A DNA stretch of 64,000 bases, taken from contig NZ_JAERQM010000003.1 of NCBI RefSeq assembly GCF_019029495.1, positions 1 through 64,000 on the forward strand, given 5' to 3'. Under the pieces are notes generated by a model. It had not been told where the DNA came from, did not search any database, and was given only the letters and a program-made list of their open reading frames with translations. Position 1 is the first letter of the stretch; each line of letters opens with the position of its first letter. Positions 28,927 to 38,208 of the stretch are shown piece by piece. Made by a program: the position numbers and the translations under genes. The DNA comes from Falsiroseomonas oleicola. GTDB taxonomy: Bacteria > Pseudomonadota > Alphaproteobacteria > Acetobacterales > Acetobacteraceae.

Positions 28927-30032
28927 TGAGTGCGGAACTGGCCGTGGCGTCGGCCGCGGCCGCCGCGGTTGCAGCGCCGCCCTATCTGGTGGTGGAACAG
29001 GTGTCGAAGCATTTCGGCACCACCATCGCGCTGGAACGCGCCAGCCTGACGGTGGCGGCGGGGGAATTCGTCTGCTTCCTCGGCCCCTCCGGCTGCGGCA
29101 AGACCACGCTGCTGCGCGCCATCGCCGGGCTTGATCCCGCGACCAGCGGGCGCATTCTGCAGGACGGGCGGGACATCACCTTCCTGCCGCCGGCGGCGCG
29201 GGATTTCGGGATTGTCTTCCAATCCTACGCACTGTTTCCGAACCTCAGCGTGAACGAGAATGTCGGCTACGGCCTGCGCGGCCGCGCCTGGCCCACGGCG
29301 CGCCGCACGCACCGCGTGGCCGAACTGCTGAGCCTGGTCGGCCTTTCGGAACACGCAAAAAAATATCCGGCGCAGCTTTCAGGTGGCCAGCAGCAGCGCG
29401 TGGCGCTCGCCCGTGCCCTGGCCGCGGAACCCGGCCTGCTGCTGCTGGATGAGCCGCTCTCGGCCCTCGATGCCCAGGTCCGGCTGCATCTGCGGCAGGA
29501 ATTGCGCGCGCTGCAACGCCGGCTCGGCGTGACCACTGTGATGGTGACGCATGACCAGGAGGAGGCGATGGGCGTCTCCGACCGCATCGTCGTCATGTCC
29601 CGCGGCCATATCGAGCAGATCGGCACGCCGGAGACCATCTATCGCCACCCGGCCAGCGCCTTCGTCGCCGGCTTCGTCGGCCATGCCAGCCATTTCGATG
29701 CGGTGGTGGATGCCTCCCCCGGCACGCTGCTGGCGGATGGGATCACACTGCCCTGCCTCGGCGCGCGGAAGATGCTGTACGGCACACCGGTGCAGGCGTT
29801 CATCCGGCCGGAGGATGTGGCGCTCGGCCCCAGCGCCACAGCGCTGGAGGGGCATTTCGCCGCGCGCGTGATGCACCAGGAGTTCCTGGGGCCCGTCTGC
29901 CGCGTGACGCTGCAGGTCGGCCGCCTGCAACTGGAGGCGGATGTGAACCCCAGCGTGGCACCTGCCATCGGCGAGGTGCTGCTGGCCGCCCTGCCGGCTG
30001 AACGGCTGATGGTCTTCCCGCGACATGTCTGA
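28926..30032 (+). CDS. phnT2: 2-aminoethylphosphonate-type ABC transporter ATP-binding protein
   Basis: This 368-residue ATPase of the Pot/Fbp/Phn class has Walker A GPSGCGKTT, the signature LSGGQQQRVALARAL, Walker B LLLLDEPLSALD and a C-terminal TOBE-like domain after residue 250. The ATG shares one base with the binding-protein stop, and it overlaps the permease gene by 8 bases. With its neighbours it forms a complete importer. Confidence 0.87.
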   Translation: MSAELAVASAAAAAVAAPPYLVVEQVSKHFGTTIALERASLTVAAGEFVCFLGPSGCGKTTLLRAIAGLDPATSGRILQDGRDITFLPPAARDFGIVFQSYALFPNLSVNENVGYGLRGRAWPTARRTHRVAELLSLVGLSEHAKKYPAQLSGGQQQRVALARALAAEPGLLLLDEPLSALDAQVRLHLRQELRALQRRLGVTTVMVTHDQEEAMGVSDRIVVMSRGHIEQIGTPETIYRHPASAFVAGFVGHASHFDAVVDASPGTLLADGITLPCLGARKMLYGTPVQAFIRPEDVALGPSATALEGHFAARVMHQEFLGPVCRVTLQVGRLQLEADVNPSVAPAIGEVLLAALPAERLMVFPRHV

Positions 30033-31725
30033 CGCGGTCCTGCCGGCGCGCGCCCCATCCCCGGTGGTGGTGCCGCTGGAGGCACGGTTGCTGCGCTTCG
30101 GGCTGCTGCTGGCGCTGGCCGTGCTGGTGGCGGGGCTGGTGCTGCCGCTCGGCACGCTGCTGCTGCGCGCCTTCCAGGACCCGGAGGGCAGCTTCGTCGG
30201 CCTGCGCAACTTCGCCGAATACGCCACCACGCCGAGCCTGCGCCTGGCCGCCTGGAACAGCCTCTGGACCGCCGCGCTGACCACGCTGCTGGTGGTGCCG
30301 CTGGCCTTTGGCTTCGCCTATGCCCTGACGCGTGCCTGCATCCCCGCCAAGGGCTTCTTCCGCGCGGTGATGCTGCTGCCGGTGCTGGCGCCGTCGCTGC
30401 TGCCGGCACTCGCGCTGATCTATCTGTTCGGCAATCAGGGCATGCTGCGCGAACTGCTGTTCGGCAACAGCATCTATGGTCCCATCGGCATCATCGTGGC
30501 GCAGGTCTTCTACTGCTTCCCGCACGCAGCGCTGATCCTGGTGGTGGCGCTGTCCACGTCGGATGCGCGGCTGTATGAGGCGGCGACGGTGCTGCGCGCC
30601 GGCCACCTCCGCATCTTCGGCACGGTGACGCTGCCGATGGCGCGTTATGGGTTGGTCTCCGCCAGCGTCGTCGTCTTCACGCTGGTGGTCACGGATTTCG
30701 GCATTCCGAAGGTGATCGGCGGGCAGTTCCCGGTGCTGGCGACGGATGTCTACAAGCAGGTCGTCGGGCTGCAGAATTTCAACATGGGCGCGGTGGTCGG
30801 GCTGGTGCTGCTGCTGCCGGCCCTGCTCGCCTTCGCCGCGGATCGCTGGGCCAACCGGCAGCGCAGCGGCCTGCTGTCGGGCCGCGCCGTGCCCTATGTG
30901 CCCCGGCCGCGCCGGGCGCGCGACCTGCCGCTGCTGGCGCTGTGCCTGCTGGTGGCGGTGGCGCTGGTCGGATTGGTGGCGGTGGCGGTCTGGGGGTCGC
31001 TGGTCACCTTCTGGCCCTACAACCTCAACCTGACGCTGCAGAACTACGATTTCGACCGTTTCGACACCTCCGGCTGGGCGGCACTTTGGAATTCCGTGCG
31101 CATCGCCGCCACGGCCGCGATCGTCGGCACCGCGCTGATCTTCGGCACCGCCTGGCTGCTGGAACGTGGCGCGCCGGGCGGGGCCTTGGCGAGCGCCGTG
31201 CGCTTCATCGCCGGGGTGCCGCTGGCCGTGCCCGGGCTGGTGCTCGGCCTCGCCTTCATCCTGTTCTTCAACCACCCGGCCAATCCGCTCGGCTTTCTGT
31301 ACGGCACCCTGGCGATCCTGGTGCTGAACGGCGTGGTGCATTTCTACACCGTGATGCACCTGACGGCGGTCACGGCGATCCGCCAGCTCGATCCGGAATT
31401 CGAATCGGTCGGCGCCTCGCTGAAGGTGCCGGCCGTGGTGACCTTCGGGCGGGTGACGGTGCCGATCTGCCTGCCGGCGATCCTCGACATCGCCGTCTAT
31501 GCCTTCGTCAATGTCATGACCACGGTCTCCGCCGTGATCTTCCTCTACGGCCCGGACACCAAGCCGGCCTCCGTCGCCGTGGTGCACATGGATGAGGCCG
31601 GGCAGTCCAGCGCCGCGGCCGCGATGGCGGTGACCATTCTGGCCATCACGGCCTCGGTCAAGCTTGCGCAGATCGCGACGACCGGCGCGGTGAACCGGCT
31701 GACGCAGGGCTGGCGGGCGCGGTAG
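30025..31725 (+). CDS. phnU2: 2-aminoethylphosphonate-type ABC transporter permease, double-domain
   Basis: This 566-residue inner-membrane protein contains two permease halves in one chain, as in PhnU2 and iron FbpB-type transporters. Hydrophobic segments begin at LLLALAVLVAGLVLPLGTLLLRAF. Coupling loops lie near YEAATVLRAGHLRIFGTVTLP and FESVGASLKVPAVVTFGRVTVP in the two halves. It is the last gene of the operon and is convergent, by 3 bases, with the aldo/keto reductase gene. Confidence 0.88.
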   Translation: MSDAVLPARAPSPVVVPLEARLLRFGLLLALAVLVAGLVLPLGTLLLRAFQDPEGSFVGLRNFAEYATTPSLRLAAWNSLWTAALTTLLVVPLAFGFAYALTRACIPAKGFFRAVMLLPVLAPSLLPALALIYLFGNQGMLRELLFGNSIYGPIGIIVAQVFYCFPHAALILVVALSTSDARLYEAATVLRAGHLRIFGTVTLPMARYGLVSASVVVFTLVVTDFGIPKVIGGQFPVLATDVYKQVVGLQNFNMGAVVGLVLLLPALLAFAADRWANRQRSGLLSGRAVPYVPRPRRARDLPLLALCLLVAVALVGLVAVAVWGSLVTFWPYNLNLTLQNYDFDRFDTSGWAALWNSVRIAATAAIVGTALIFGTAWLLERGAPGGALASAVRFIAGVPLAVPGLVLGLAFILFFNHPANPLGFLYGTLAILVLNGVVHFYTVMHLTAVTAIRQLDPEFESVGASLKVPAVVTFGRVTVPICLPAILDIAVYAFVNVMTTVSAVIFLYGPDTKPASVAVVHMDEAGQSSAAAAMAVTILAITASVKLAQIATTGAVNRLTQGWRAR

Positions 31726-31728
31726 GCC

Positions 31729-32733
31729 TCAGCGCGGAATGCGGCCTTCCAGCGGATAGGCCGGATCGTTGTAGCCGGGCGTCGAGGGATGGCCGGCCGC
31801 GACCAGCCCATCGACCAGCGCCTCATCCTCCGTCGTGAAACGATAGTCCAACGCGCCGACATAATCCGCCCAATGCGCCTCCGTCCGCGGGCCGACGATG
31901 GCGCCGGTGACCAGCCTGTTGTTCAGCAGCCAGGCCAGCGCGAACTGGCCCGGCGAGATGCCGCGCTCCGCCGCGGCCGCCGCCATCTCCGCCGCGATAC
32001 GCAGGCTTTCCGGGCGCCACTCCGTCTCCATCATACGCTTGTCCTGGCGCGCGGCGCGCGTGCCCTCGGGCGGTGCCGCATCCAGCCTGTACTTGCCGGT
32101 CAGCACGCCACGCGCCAGCGGCGAATAGGGAAACACGCCAAGGCCGAGATGCGCGCAGGCGGGCAGATGCTCCACCTCCACCATCCGGTTCAGCGCATTG
32201 TACAGCGGCTGGCTGACCACCGGCCGGTCGATACCTGCCAGGTCACACAGCCGGCAGATCTCCGCCACGCGCCAGGCGCGGTGGTTCGACACGCCGAAAT
32301 AGCGGATCTTCCCGGCACGGATCAGGTCCGCCATGGCGTGCACAGCCTCCGCCAGCGGCGTGCCGTGATCCTCCTTGTGCCAGTAGAGGATATCGATGCA
32401 GTCGGCGCCCAGCCGCTTCAGAGAGGCATCCACGGCCAGCATGATGTGCAGCCGCGATAGCCCGCCGCCATTCGGCCCCGGCATCACCGGATTGGCGAGC
32501 TTCGTCGCCAGCACCCACCAGGCGCGATCCGCGGCGATGGCGCGGCCCACCACCTCCTCCGACGCGCCGCCGTTATAGGCGTCGGCCGTGTCGATGAAGT
32601 TGATTCCCTGGCCGCGCGCCGTGTCGATGATTCGGCGGCTGGTCGGCTCATCCGTCGCACCGCCAAACATCATGGCGCCGAGGCACAGCGGCGAGACGCG
32701 CAGGCCACTGCGGCCCAGATTGCGGTACTTCAT
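31729..32733 (-). CDS. Aldo/keto reductase
   Basis: This 334-residue cytoplasmic NADPH-dependent oxidoreductase has the complete catalytic tetrad: Asp48 and Tyr53 in FIDTADAYNGG, Lys78 in ATKLANP and His119 in YWHKED. GGLSRLHIMLAVDASLKRLG is the usual helix region. It belongs to the YajO/Tas-like group. It is the last gene of a minus-strand run that begins with the metal-dependent amidohydrolase at 35440 and the flavin monooxygenase. The substrate is unknown. Confidence 0.92.
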   Translation of the reverse strand: MKYRNLGRSGLRVSPLCLGAMMFGGATDEPTSRRIIDTARGQGINFIDTADAYNGGASEEVVGRAIAADRAWWVLATKLANPVMPGPNGGGLSRLHIMLAVDASLKRLGADCIDILYWHKEDHGTPLAEAVHAMADLIRAGKIRYFGVSNHRAWRVAEICRLCDLAGIDRPVVSQPLYNALNRMVEVEHLPACAHLGLGVFPYSPLARGVLTGKYRLDAAPPEGTRAARQDKRMMETEWRPESLRIAAEMAAAAAERGISPGQFALAWLLNNRLVTGAIVGPRTEAHWADYVGALDYRFTTEDEALVDGLVAAGHPSTPGYNDPAYPLEGRIPR

Positions 32734-32745
32734 CGATCGTGTTCC

Positions 32746-34047
32746 TCACCCGGGATTGTGCAGATTCTCCCGCAAGGTAGACCCGGCATAGGCTGTGCGG
32801 AACAGGCCACGGCGTTGCAGCTCCGGCACCACCATGGTGCCGAATTCCTCGAAGCTCGTGGGCCAGGTGGTGGGCGGCAGGATGAAGCCGTCGCAGGCGC
32901 CTGACCTGAACCAATCCTCGATGATATCGGCGATCATGCTGGGCGTGCCGGCGGTCAGGTCGCGTGGGCGGCGCACCGCCTCGGCAAAGCTGATGCCCTT
33001 GGCCTTGGCCACCTGCATCATGCGGTCGCGATGGCCCTGCACACCCTGGTTGCCGCCCTGGCCCTCGATCGCCTCCGGCGTCTCCAGCAGGCTGAGATCG
33101 GCGGCAACGGCCCAGGAACTGGCGGCGAGCACCAACTCCGGATCGGCGAGGGAGGCGTAGAGCTCCGCCTTCTCTTTCGCGATCGACTCCGTCTCCCCGA
33201 TCACAAGTTGCAGCGTGGGCAACACGGCGCATTCATCGGGGTTGCGACCGATCGCTTCCATGCGCGCACGGATATCGCTGCGATAGGCGACGGCGGCGGA
33301 TTTGGTCGCCGGGGAGCAGAAGATCATCTCCGCCCATCGCGCCGCGAAGGTTCGCCCGCGTTCGGAAGACCCGGCCTGCATGATGACGGGCCGCCCCTGC
33401 GGGCTGCGCGGAATGGAAAGCGGACCGCGGGAGGAGACGTGTTGGCCGACATAATTCGCATAGCGGATCTTCGTCGCATCGGCGAAGACACCGCTGGCCT
33501 TGTCGAGAACCAGCGCATCCTCGTCCCAGCCATCCCAGAGCGCGAAACAGGCTTCGAGAATCTCATCCGCGCGATCGTAGCGCGTGTCCTTCGGCGGCAA
33601 CGATTCCGGCCCGCAATTCTGCGCCTCGAATTCCCGCGCCGTGGTCACGACATTCCAGGCCACGCGCCCCTTGCTGAGCAGATCCAGCGAGCCCAGCGCG
33701 CGCGCCAGGTTGTAGGGATTGTGGAAGGTGGTGGAGAGCGTGGCGCCGAGGCCGAGATGCTTTGTCACCCGCGCCATCAGCGGCAGCACCACCATCGGGT
33801 CCAGCATGCTGGTCTGCCCGCCGCGCCCGGCATAATCGGCAAAGTGGTTCTTGTAGTTGTCCGGCAGGCCGAGGCCATCGGCGAAGAAGCAGGCGTCGAA
33901 ACAGGCGGCTTCCAGAACGCGGGCGATGTGCTCGTAGCGGGAGGGTTCGAACAGGTCGTGCAGCGTCGCCGTCGGGTGGCGCCAGCTTCCCGGGTAGCTG
34001 GCACTCGGCCCGGTCTTCATATAGGCGACAAGATGCATCTTCTTCAT
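32746..34047 (-). CDS. LLM-class flavin-dependent monooxygenase (NtaA/DmoA-like)
   Basis: This 433-residue protein belongs to the bacterial luciferase-like family, subgroup nitrilotriacetate monooxygenase component A, which uses reduced FMN from a separate reductase to oxygenate amines, sulfides or related compounds. HLVAYMKTGPSASYPGSWRHP, FADGLGLPDNY, SLDLLSKGRVAWNVVTT and QAGSSERGRTFAARWAE are characteristic. I start at ATG 34047, which has GAGG 8 bases upstream and leaves a 10-base gap to the amidohydrolase; ATG 34065 would overlap it. No flavin reductase gene is nearby. Confidence 0.9.
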   Translation of the reverse strand: MKKMHLVAYMKTGPSASYPGSWRHPTATLHDLFEPSRYEHIARVLEAACFDACFFADGLGLPDNYKNHFADYAGRGGQTSMLDPMVVLPLMARVTKHLGLGATLSTTFHNPYNLARALGSLDLLSKGRVAWNVVTTAREFEAQNCGPESLPPKDTRYDRADEILEACFALWDGWDEDALVLDKASGVFADATKIRYANYVGQHVSSRGPLSIPRSPQGRPVIMQAGSSERGRTFAARWAEMIFCSPATKSAAVAYRSDIRARMEAIGRNPDECAVLPTLQLVIGETESIAKEKAELYASLADPELVLAASSWAVAADLSLLETPEAIEGQGGNQGVQGHRDRMMQVAKAKGISFAEAVRRPRDLTAGTPSMIADIIEDWFRSGACDGFILPPTTWPTSFEEFGTMVVPELQRRGLFRTAYAGSTLRENLHNPG

Positions 34048-34057
34048 GGTCGCGGCC

Positions 34058-35440
34058 TCACACATCCAGCCAGTTGAGCTTGCGCGGCGGCGGCAGGTCC
34101 GGATTGTTCGCCAGCATCCGCGCCCAGACCGCCTTGGTCACCGCCTGCGCTTCCTCCAGCAGCGCCTGTTCATCCGTCACCAGCACCTTGCCGTCCCGCA
34201 GAACGAACTCGCCATCCACCATCACGGATTCGACGGTGCCCGGATGCCCGTAATGAACGATATTGCCGATCAGGTTCGTCACCGGCCGCAGCGCCGGCGT
34301 GTTCAGGTTGAGGAAGGTGAGGTCGGCCTTCTTGCCGATTTCCAGGCTGCCGATGTCGTCCAGCCGACCGATGCTGCGTGCACCGTTGCGGTTGCAACTG
34401 TCAAAAATGTCCTCCGGCTGCGGATCGGTGCCCTGCTGGTTCTCCGCACCACGATGCACGATCAGGCCGATCTTCATGGCGTGGAACATGTCCTCCGTCA
34501 TGTTGTCGGTGCCGAAGCAGATGTTGATGCCCGCGCGGCGGATGGATTTCGCCAGCACCGGATGCGGGCCGCGGCGCGACCCGTTGGCCGGGCAATGCAC
34601 CATCTGCATGCCACGCTCGCCCAGAAGGGCGATGTCGCGCTCCGTCAGATAGGTCCAATGCGCGCCGACCACATCGGGCTCCGCCCAGCCATGGCGCGCC
34701 AGATACTCCGCCGGGGTGCAATCGTACTTCTCCCGGATCACGCGGATCTCCTCCACCGACTGCGCCAGGTGGATGGTGCGCGGCATGTTGTGCTGGCGCG
34801 CGAGTTCCGTCAGCTTCTCCAGGTATTCGGGCGTGCAATTGTCCGTCGCATGCGCCGCGATCTGGATCTGCAGGCGGCCGTCATGCGTGTTGTGGAAGCG
34901 TTCGATGCCCGCCCGCGTGCGTTCGAGAAAGCCCTCGCCGAAGGCCGGATCCTTCGACCAGTCGCCATGGCGGATCTTCAGCGTGTTCACATCGGCACAA
35001 TTCTCGCTGAGCACCAGGCGCACGCGCAGGGATGCCATCGCGTCGGCATAGTCCGGCACGTGGCGGAAGGGATCGACGAAGGTGGTGGTGCCGGAACGGA
35101 TGCCCTCGACGATGCCCAGCATGCCCATCACGGCCCGCTCATGCGGCGTCATCGTGTAGGACACCGGCGACATGTAGCCGTAGACGGCGTTGCCGGACCA
35201 ATCCTCCACCGTGGCCCGCAGCACCGTCAGGATCGTATGCGTATGCGCATTGACGAAGCCCGGCAGCACCGCCTTGCCGCGGCCGGCCATGCGGGGCAGC
35301 TCCGGATGCGCGGCTTCCAGCTGGGCGGTCGGCCCGATATCGGCAATCCGGTCCCCGCGGATCGCGATCGCCGCCCGCTCATGAATCGTGCGGTCTGCAT
35401 CCTGGGTGACGATGACTGCATCGGTGACGAGCAAATCCAT
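34058..35440 (-). CDS. Metal-dependent amidohydrolase, atrazine chlorohydrolase/deaminase type
   Basis: This 460-residue enzyme belongs to the amidohydrolase branch containing AtzA, TrzN and cytosine- or S-adenosylhomocysteine-type deaminases. It has the metal motif NAHTHT (His66 and His68), further ligands His197 (AAHATDN) and His224 (IHLAQS), and FGTDN with Asp312. The start is ATG 35440 behind a strong GGGAGGAAAG site. It is divergent from the binding protein and ring-opening amidohydrolase genes. It may remove an amino or halide group from a heterocycle before ring opening; this is inference. Confidence 0.88.
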   Translation of the reverse strand: MDLLVTDAVIVTQDADRTIHERAAIAIRGDRIADIGPTAQLEAAHPELPRMAGRGKAVLPGFVNAHTHTILTVLRATVEDWSGNAVYGYMSPVSYTMTPHERAVMGMLGIVEGIRSGTTTFVDPFRHVPDYADAMASLRVRLVLSENCADVNTLKIRHGDWSKDPAFGEGFLERTRAGIERFHNTHDGRLQIQIAAHATDNCTPEYLEKLTELARQHNMPRTIHLAQSVEEIRVIREKYDCTPAEYLARHGWAEPDVVGAHWTYLTERDIALLGERGMQMVHCPANGSRRGPHPVLAKSIRRAGINICFGTDNMTEDMFHAMKIGLIVHRGAENQQGTDPQPEDIFDSCNRNGARSIGRLDDIGSLEIGKKADLTFLNLNTPALRPVTNLIGNIVHYGHPGTVESVMVDGEFVLRDGKVLVTDEQALLEEAQAVTKAVWARMLANNPDLPPPRKLNWLDV

Positions 35441-35474
35441 CGGTAACTTTCCTCCCGGGCGCATGACAAGGTGG

Positions 35475-35503
35475 TTGCAGCCGCATTGTACGGACAATAC
35501 GAT
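35475..35503 (+). promoter_or_regulatory. Promoter with palindromic operator in the spacer
   Basis: TTGCAG (35475-35480) and TACGAT (35498-35503) form a -35/-10 pair with a 17-base spacer, 32 bases before the start codon of the binding protein. ATTGT-ACGG-ACAAT (35485-35498) lies within the spacer and resembles operators of GntR-type repressors. The same site could also influence the divergent amidohydrolase gene. Confidence 0.6.
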
Positions 35504-35534
35504 GCGCGTCACGAGCATGTCCGGGGAGACATCC

Positions 35535-37100
35535 ATGCGCAAGACCCTGCTGGCCGCAACCTTTCTGGCATTGGGTGCCACAGGCGTGATGGCGCAGACG
35601 CTGACGATCGGTGTCGGCGGCGCCTTCACCTCGATGGATCCGCACTACCACACGCTGACTCCGAACAATGCGCTGAACAAGCACGTCTTCGAGCGGCTGG
35701 TCGGCACGGATGAGGATTTCCGCCTGCGCCCCGGCCTGGCGGAATCCTGGACCTCGGTCAGCCCGACCGTCTGGGAATTCAAGCTGCGCCAGGGCGTCAC
35801 CTTCCATGACGGCTCGCCCTTCACGGCGGAGGACATCGTCTCCACCTTCGCGCGCGTGCCGAATGTGCGGAACAGCCCCGGCAGCTTCACCATCTACACC
35901 CGCCAGGTGCAGCGGCTGGAGGTGGTGGATGCGCATACGATCCGCATGCACACCGCCGCCCCGAACCCGCTGCTGCCGAACCTGATGAGCGGCATTTCCA
36001 TCATCAGCCGGCAATTCGGCACGGATATCGATACGGCCGATTTCAACAACGGCCGCGCCGCGCTGGGCACCGGCCCCTATCGCCTTGTTACCTACACCCC
36101 GGGCAGCGAGGCCGTGATGGAGCGCAACGCCAATTGGTGGGGTCCGGCGCAGCCCTGGGCACGGGTGAATTACCGCATCATCGCCAATGATGCGTCCCGC
36201 ATCGCCGCGCTGCGCGCGGGCGACGTGCAGGCGATCGATGCCGTTTCCACGCGCGACGTGGACATGCTGAAGAACGACCAGAACATCCGCATCGCCAGCC
36301 GCCCCGCGCTGCGCAACATCTACCTCTATCTCGATCACCAGCGCGACGACTCGCCCGGCGTCTCCGGCCCGAATGGAGAGAAGCTGGAACGCAGCCCGCT
36401 GCGCGACAACCGCGTGCGGGAAGCGCTGTCCATCGCCATCAACCGCGACGCCATCGTCAGCCGGGTGATGGGCGGCCATGCATCGGCCTCCGGCCAATTC
36501 CTGGCGGAAGGCGTCATGGGGCATGACCCCACACTGAAGCCCGCCGCCTTCAACCCGGCCCGCGCGCAGCAATTGCTGCGGGATGCCGGCTTCCCCAATG
36601 GTTTCCGCGTGATGCTGGCGGGTCCGAACAACCGCTACGTGAATGACGAACAGATCATCCAGGCGGTGGCGCAGATGTGGGCGCGCATCGGCGTGCGGGC
36701 GGATGTGCAGGCCATGCCGTCCAACGTCTATTTCAGCCGTTCCGCCCGCAACGAATTCCCCATCGGCCTCTCCGGCTGGGGCACCGGCACCGGCGAGCCG
36801 GACAGCCCGATGGCGGCGCTGATCGCGACGCAGAACCGGGAACGCGGACGTGGCATCTCCAACCGCTCCATGTATTCCAGCGCGGAGTTCGACCGCATCC
36901 TGGAACAGGCGCTGACCACCATCGACACGCCGCAGCGGGAGGAGCTGTATCGCCAGGCGACCCGCATCGCCATGCGCGACCATGCCATCATCCCTCTGCA
37001 TCACCAGGTGAACATCTGGGCGTCCCGCCGAAACGTCGAGGTCATTGCACGCAACGACGAGGAAACCTACGCCATGTCGATGCGCCCCGCCGGCAACTGA
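35535..37100 (+). CDS. Orphan peptide/nickel-type ABC substrate-binding protein
   Basis: This 521-residue SBP_bac_5 family periplasmic protein has a signal peptide (RKTLLAATFLALGATGVMAQ). LAESWTSVSPTVWEFKLRQGVTFHDG and SPFTAEDIVSTF are family hallmarks. The ATG at 35535 is preceded by GGGGAGAC. No matching permease or ATPase is adjacent, so it may feed the Dpp-type transporter encoded elsewhere. It is followed by a ring-opening amidohydrolase one base downstream, which suggests that its ligand is the precursor or substrate of that enzyme. Confidence 0.9.
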   Translation: MRKTLLAATFLALGATGVMAQTLTIGVGGAFTSMDPHYHTLTPNNALNKHVFERLVGTDEDFRLRPGLAESWTSVSPTVWEFKLRQGVTFHDGSPFTAEDIVSTFARVPNVRNSPGSFTIYTRQVQRLEVVDAHTIRMHTAAPNPLLPNLMSGISIISRQFGTDIDTADFNNGRAALGTGPYRLVTYTPGSEAVMERNANWWGPAQPWARVNYRIIANDASRIAALRAGDVQAIDAVSTRDVDMLKNDQNIRIASRPALRNIYLYLDHQRDDSPGVSGPNGEKLERSPLRDNRVREALSIAINRDAIVSRVMGGHASASGQFLAEGVMGHDPTLKPAAFNPARAQQLLRDAGFPNGFRVMLAGPNNRYVNDEQIIQAVAQMWARIGVRADVQAMPSNVYFSRSARNEFPIGLSGWGTGTGEPDSPMAALIATQNRERGRGISNRSMYSSAEFDRILEQALTTIDTPQREELYRQATRIAMRDHAIIPLHHQVNIWASRRNVEVIARNDEETYAMSMRPAGN

Positions 37101-37101
37101 G

Positions 37102-38208
37102 ATGACGCGCCGCGCCACGGTCCATCTGGTCGCCGCCCGCCACCCGGGCGATGCGGCCGCGGTGGCGGCGCTGCTGGACAGCGGCGCGGTGAAGGCCAAC
37201 CGGATCGTCGCCATTCTCGGCAAGACCGAGGGCAATGGCTGCGTCAACGACTTCACCCGCGCCTATGCCGTTGAGGCGCTGTGCCACATGCTGGCGCCGC
37301 GCCTCGGCCTGGGCGCGGCACAGGTGGCGGAACGTGTCGCCATGGTGATGTCGGGCGGCACCGAAGGTGGTCTTTCGCCACATTTCCTGGTCTTCGCCGT
37401 GGATGAGGCGGCAGCACCGACCCCGGGCGGCGCGCTGGCTCTTGGCACCGCCTTCACCGCCGATTTCCAGGCGGAAGAACTCGGCCGCATGGCCCAACTA
37501 CGGGCCACGGCCCGCGCGGTGCGGGAGGCCATGGCGCAGGCCGGCATCGGCGACGTCGCCGATGTGCATTATGTCCAGGTCAAATGCCCGCTGCTGACCA
37601 TGGAGCGGATCACCGCCGCCCGTCGCCGCGGCGCGACCGTGGCGACGGAGGACACCTACCATTCCATGGGCCTGTCCCGCGGCGCATCCGCCCTTGGCGT
37701 CGCATTGGCGCTGGGCGAGGTGACGGAGGAGGCGCTGTCGGATGCCGTGATCGGTGCCGACTGGTCCCTGTTCTCGGCGCGCGCGAGCTGTTCCGCCGGC
37801 GTGGAGCTGCTGCGCAATGAGGTGGTGGTGATGGGCAATTCCACCGCATGGGGCGGAGAGCTGCGCATCGCCCATGCGGTGATGCCCGACGCCATCGCCT
37901 TGCCCGCCGTGCACCAGGCGCTTCGCGGCGCCGGGCTGGATCCCGGTGGCGGGCAGATCGGCGCGGCGGATGCCGCGCGGCTTGTCGCGGTGCTGGCGAA
38001 GGCGGAGCCTTCCTCCACCGGCCTGATTCGTGGCCGCCGCCACATCATGTGGGACGACAGCGACATCAACGCCACGCGCCACGCCCGCGCTCTGGTCGGC
38101 GGCGTCATCGCCGCTGCCGTGGGCCGCACCGACATCTTCGTCTCGGGCGGCGCGGAACATCAGGGTCCGGATGGCGGTGGTCCCATCGCGGTGATTGCCA
38201 GGGTTTAG
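37102..38208 (+). CDS. Ring-opening amidohydrolase (cyanuric acid hydrolase/barbiturase family)
   Basis: This 368-residue enzyme belongs to PF09663, a small family with a unique fold that hydrolyses the ring of cyanuric acid or barbituric acid. All three expected Ser-Lys sites are visible: Ser84 in MSGGTEGGLSPH with Lys41 (ILGKTEGNG), Ser229 in SARASCSAG with Lys161 (VQVKCPL), and Ser348 in VSGGAEHQGPDGGG with Lys300. The length is normal. I cannot decide between cyanurate and barbiturate from sequence. It lies directly behind the binding protein, and its 3' end overlaps the convergent permease gene by 4 bases. Confidence 0.9.
   Translation: MTRRATVHLVAARHPGDAAAVAALLDSGAVKANRIVAILGKTEGNGCVNDFTRAYAVEALCHMLAPRLGLGAAQVAERVAMVMSGGTEGGLSPHFLVFAVDEAAAPTPGGALALGTAFTADFQAEELGRMAQLRATARAVREAMAQAGIGDVADVHYVQVKCPLLTMERITAARRRGATVATEDTYHSMGLSRGASALGVALALGEVTEEALSDAVIGADWSLFSARASCSAGVELLRNEVVVMGNSTAWGGELRIAHAVMPDAIALPAVHQALRGAGLDPGGGQIGAADAARLVAVLAKAEPSSTGLIRGRRHIMWDDSDINATRHARALVGGVIAAAVGRTDIFVSGGAEHQGPDGGGPIAVIARV

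Noticed and set aside
29800-31587. A 595-codon minus-strand open frame opposite the phosphonate-type permease
   Set aside because: Composition is His/Arg/Gln-rich without motifs, whereas the plus strand encodes a clear two-domain permease.
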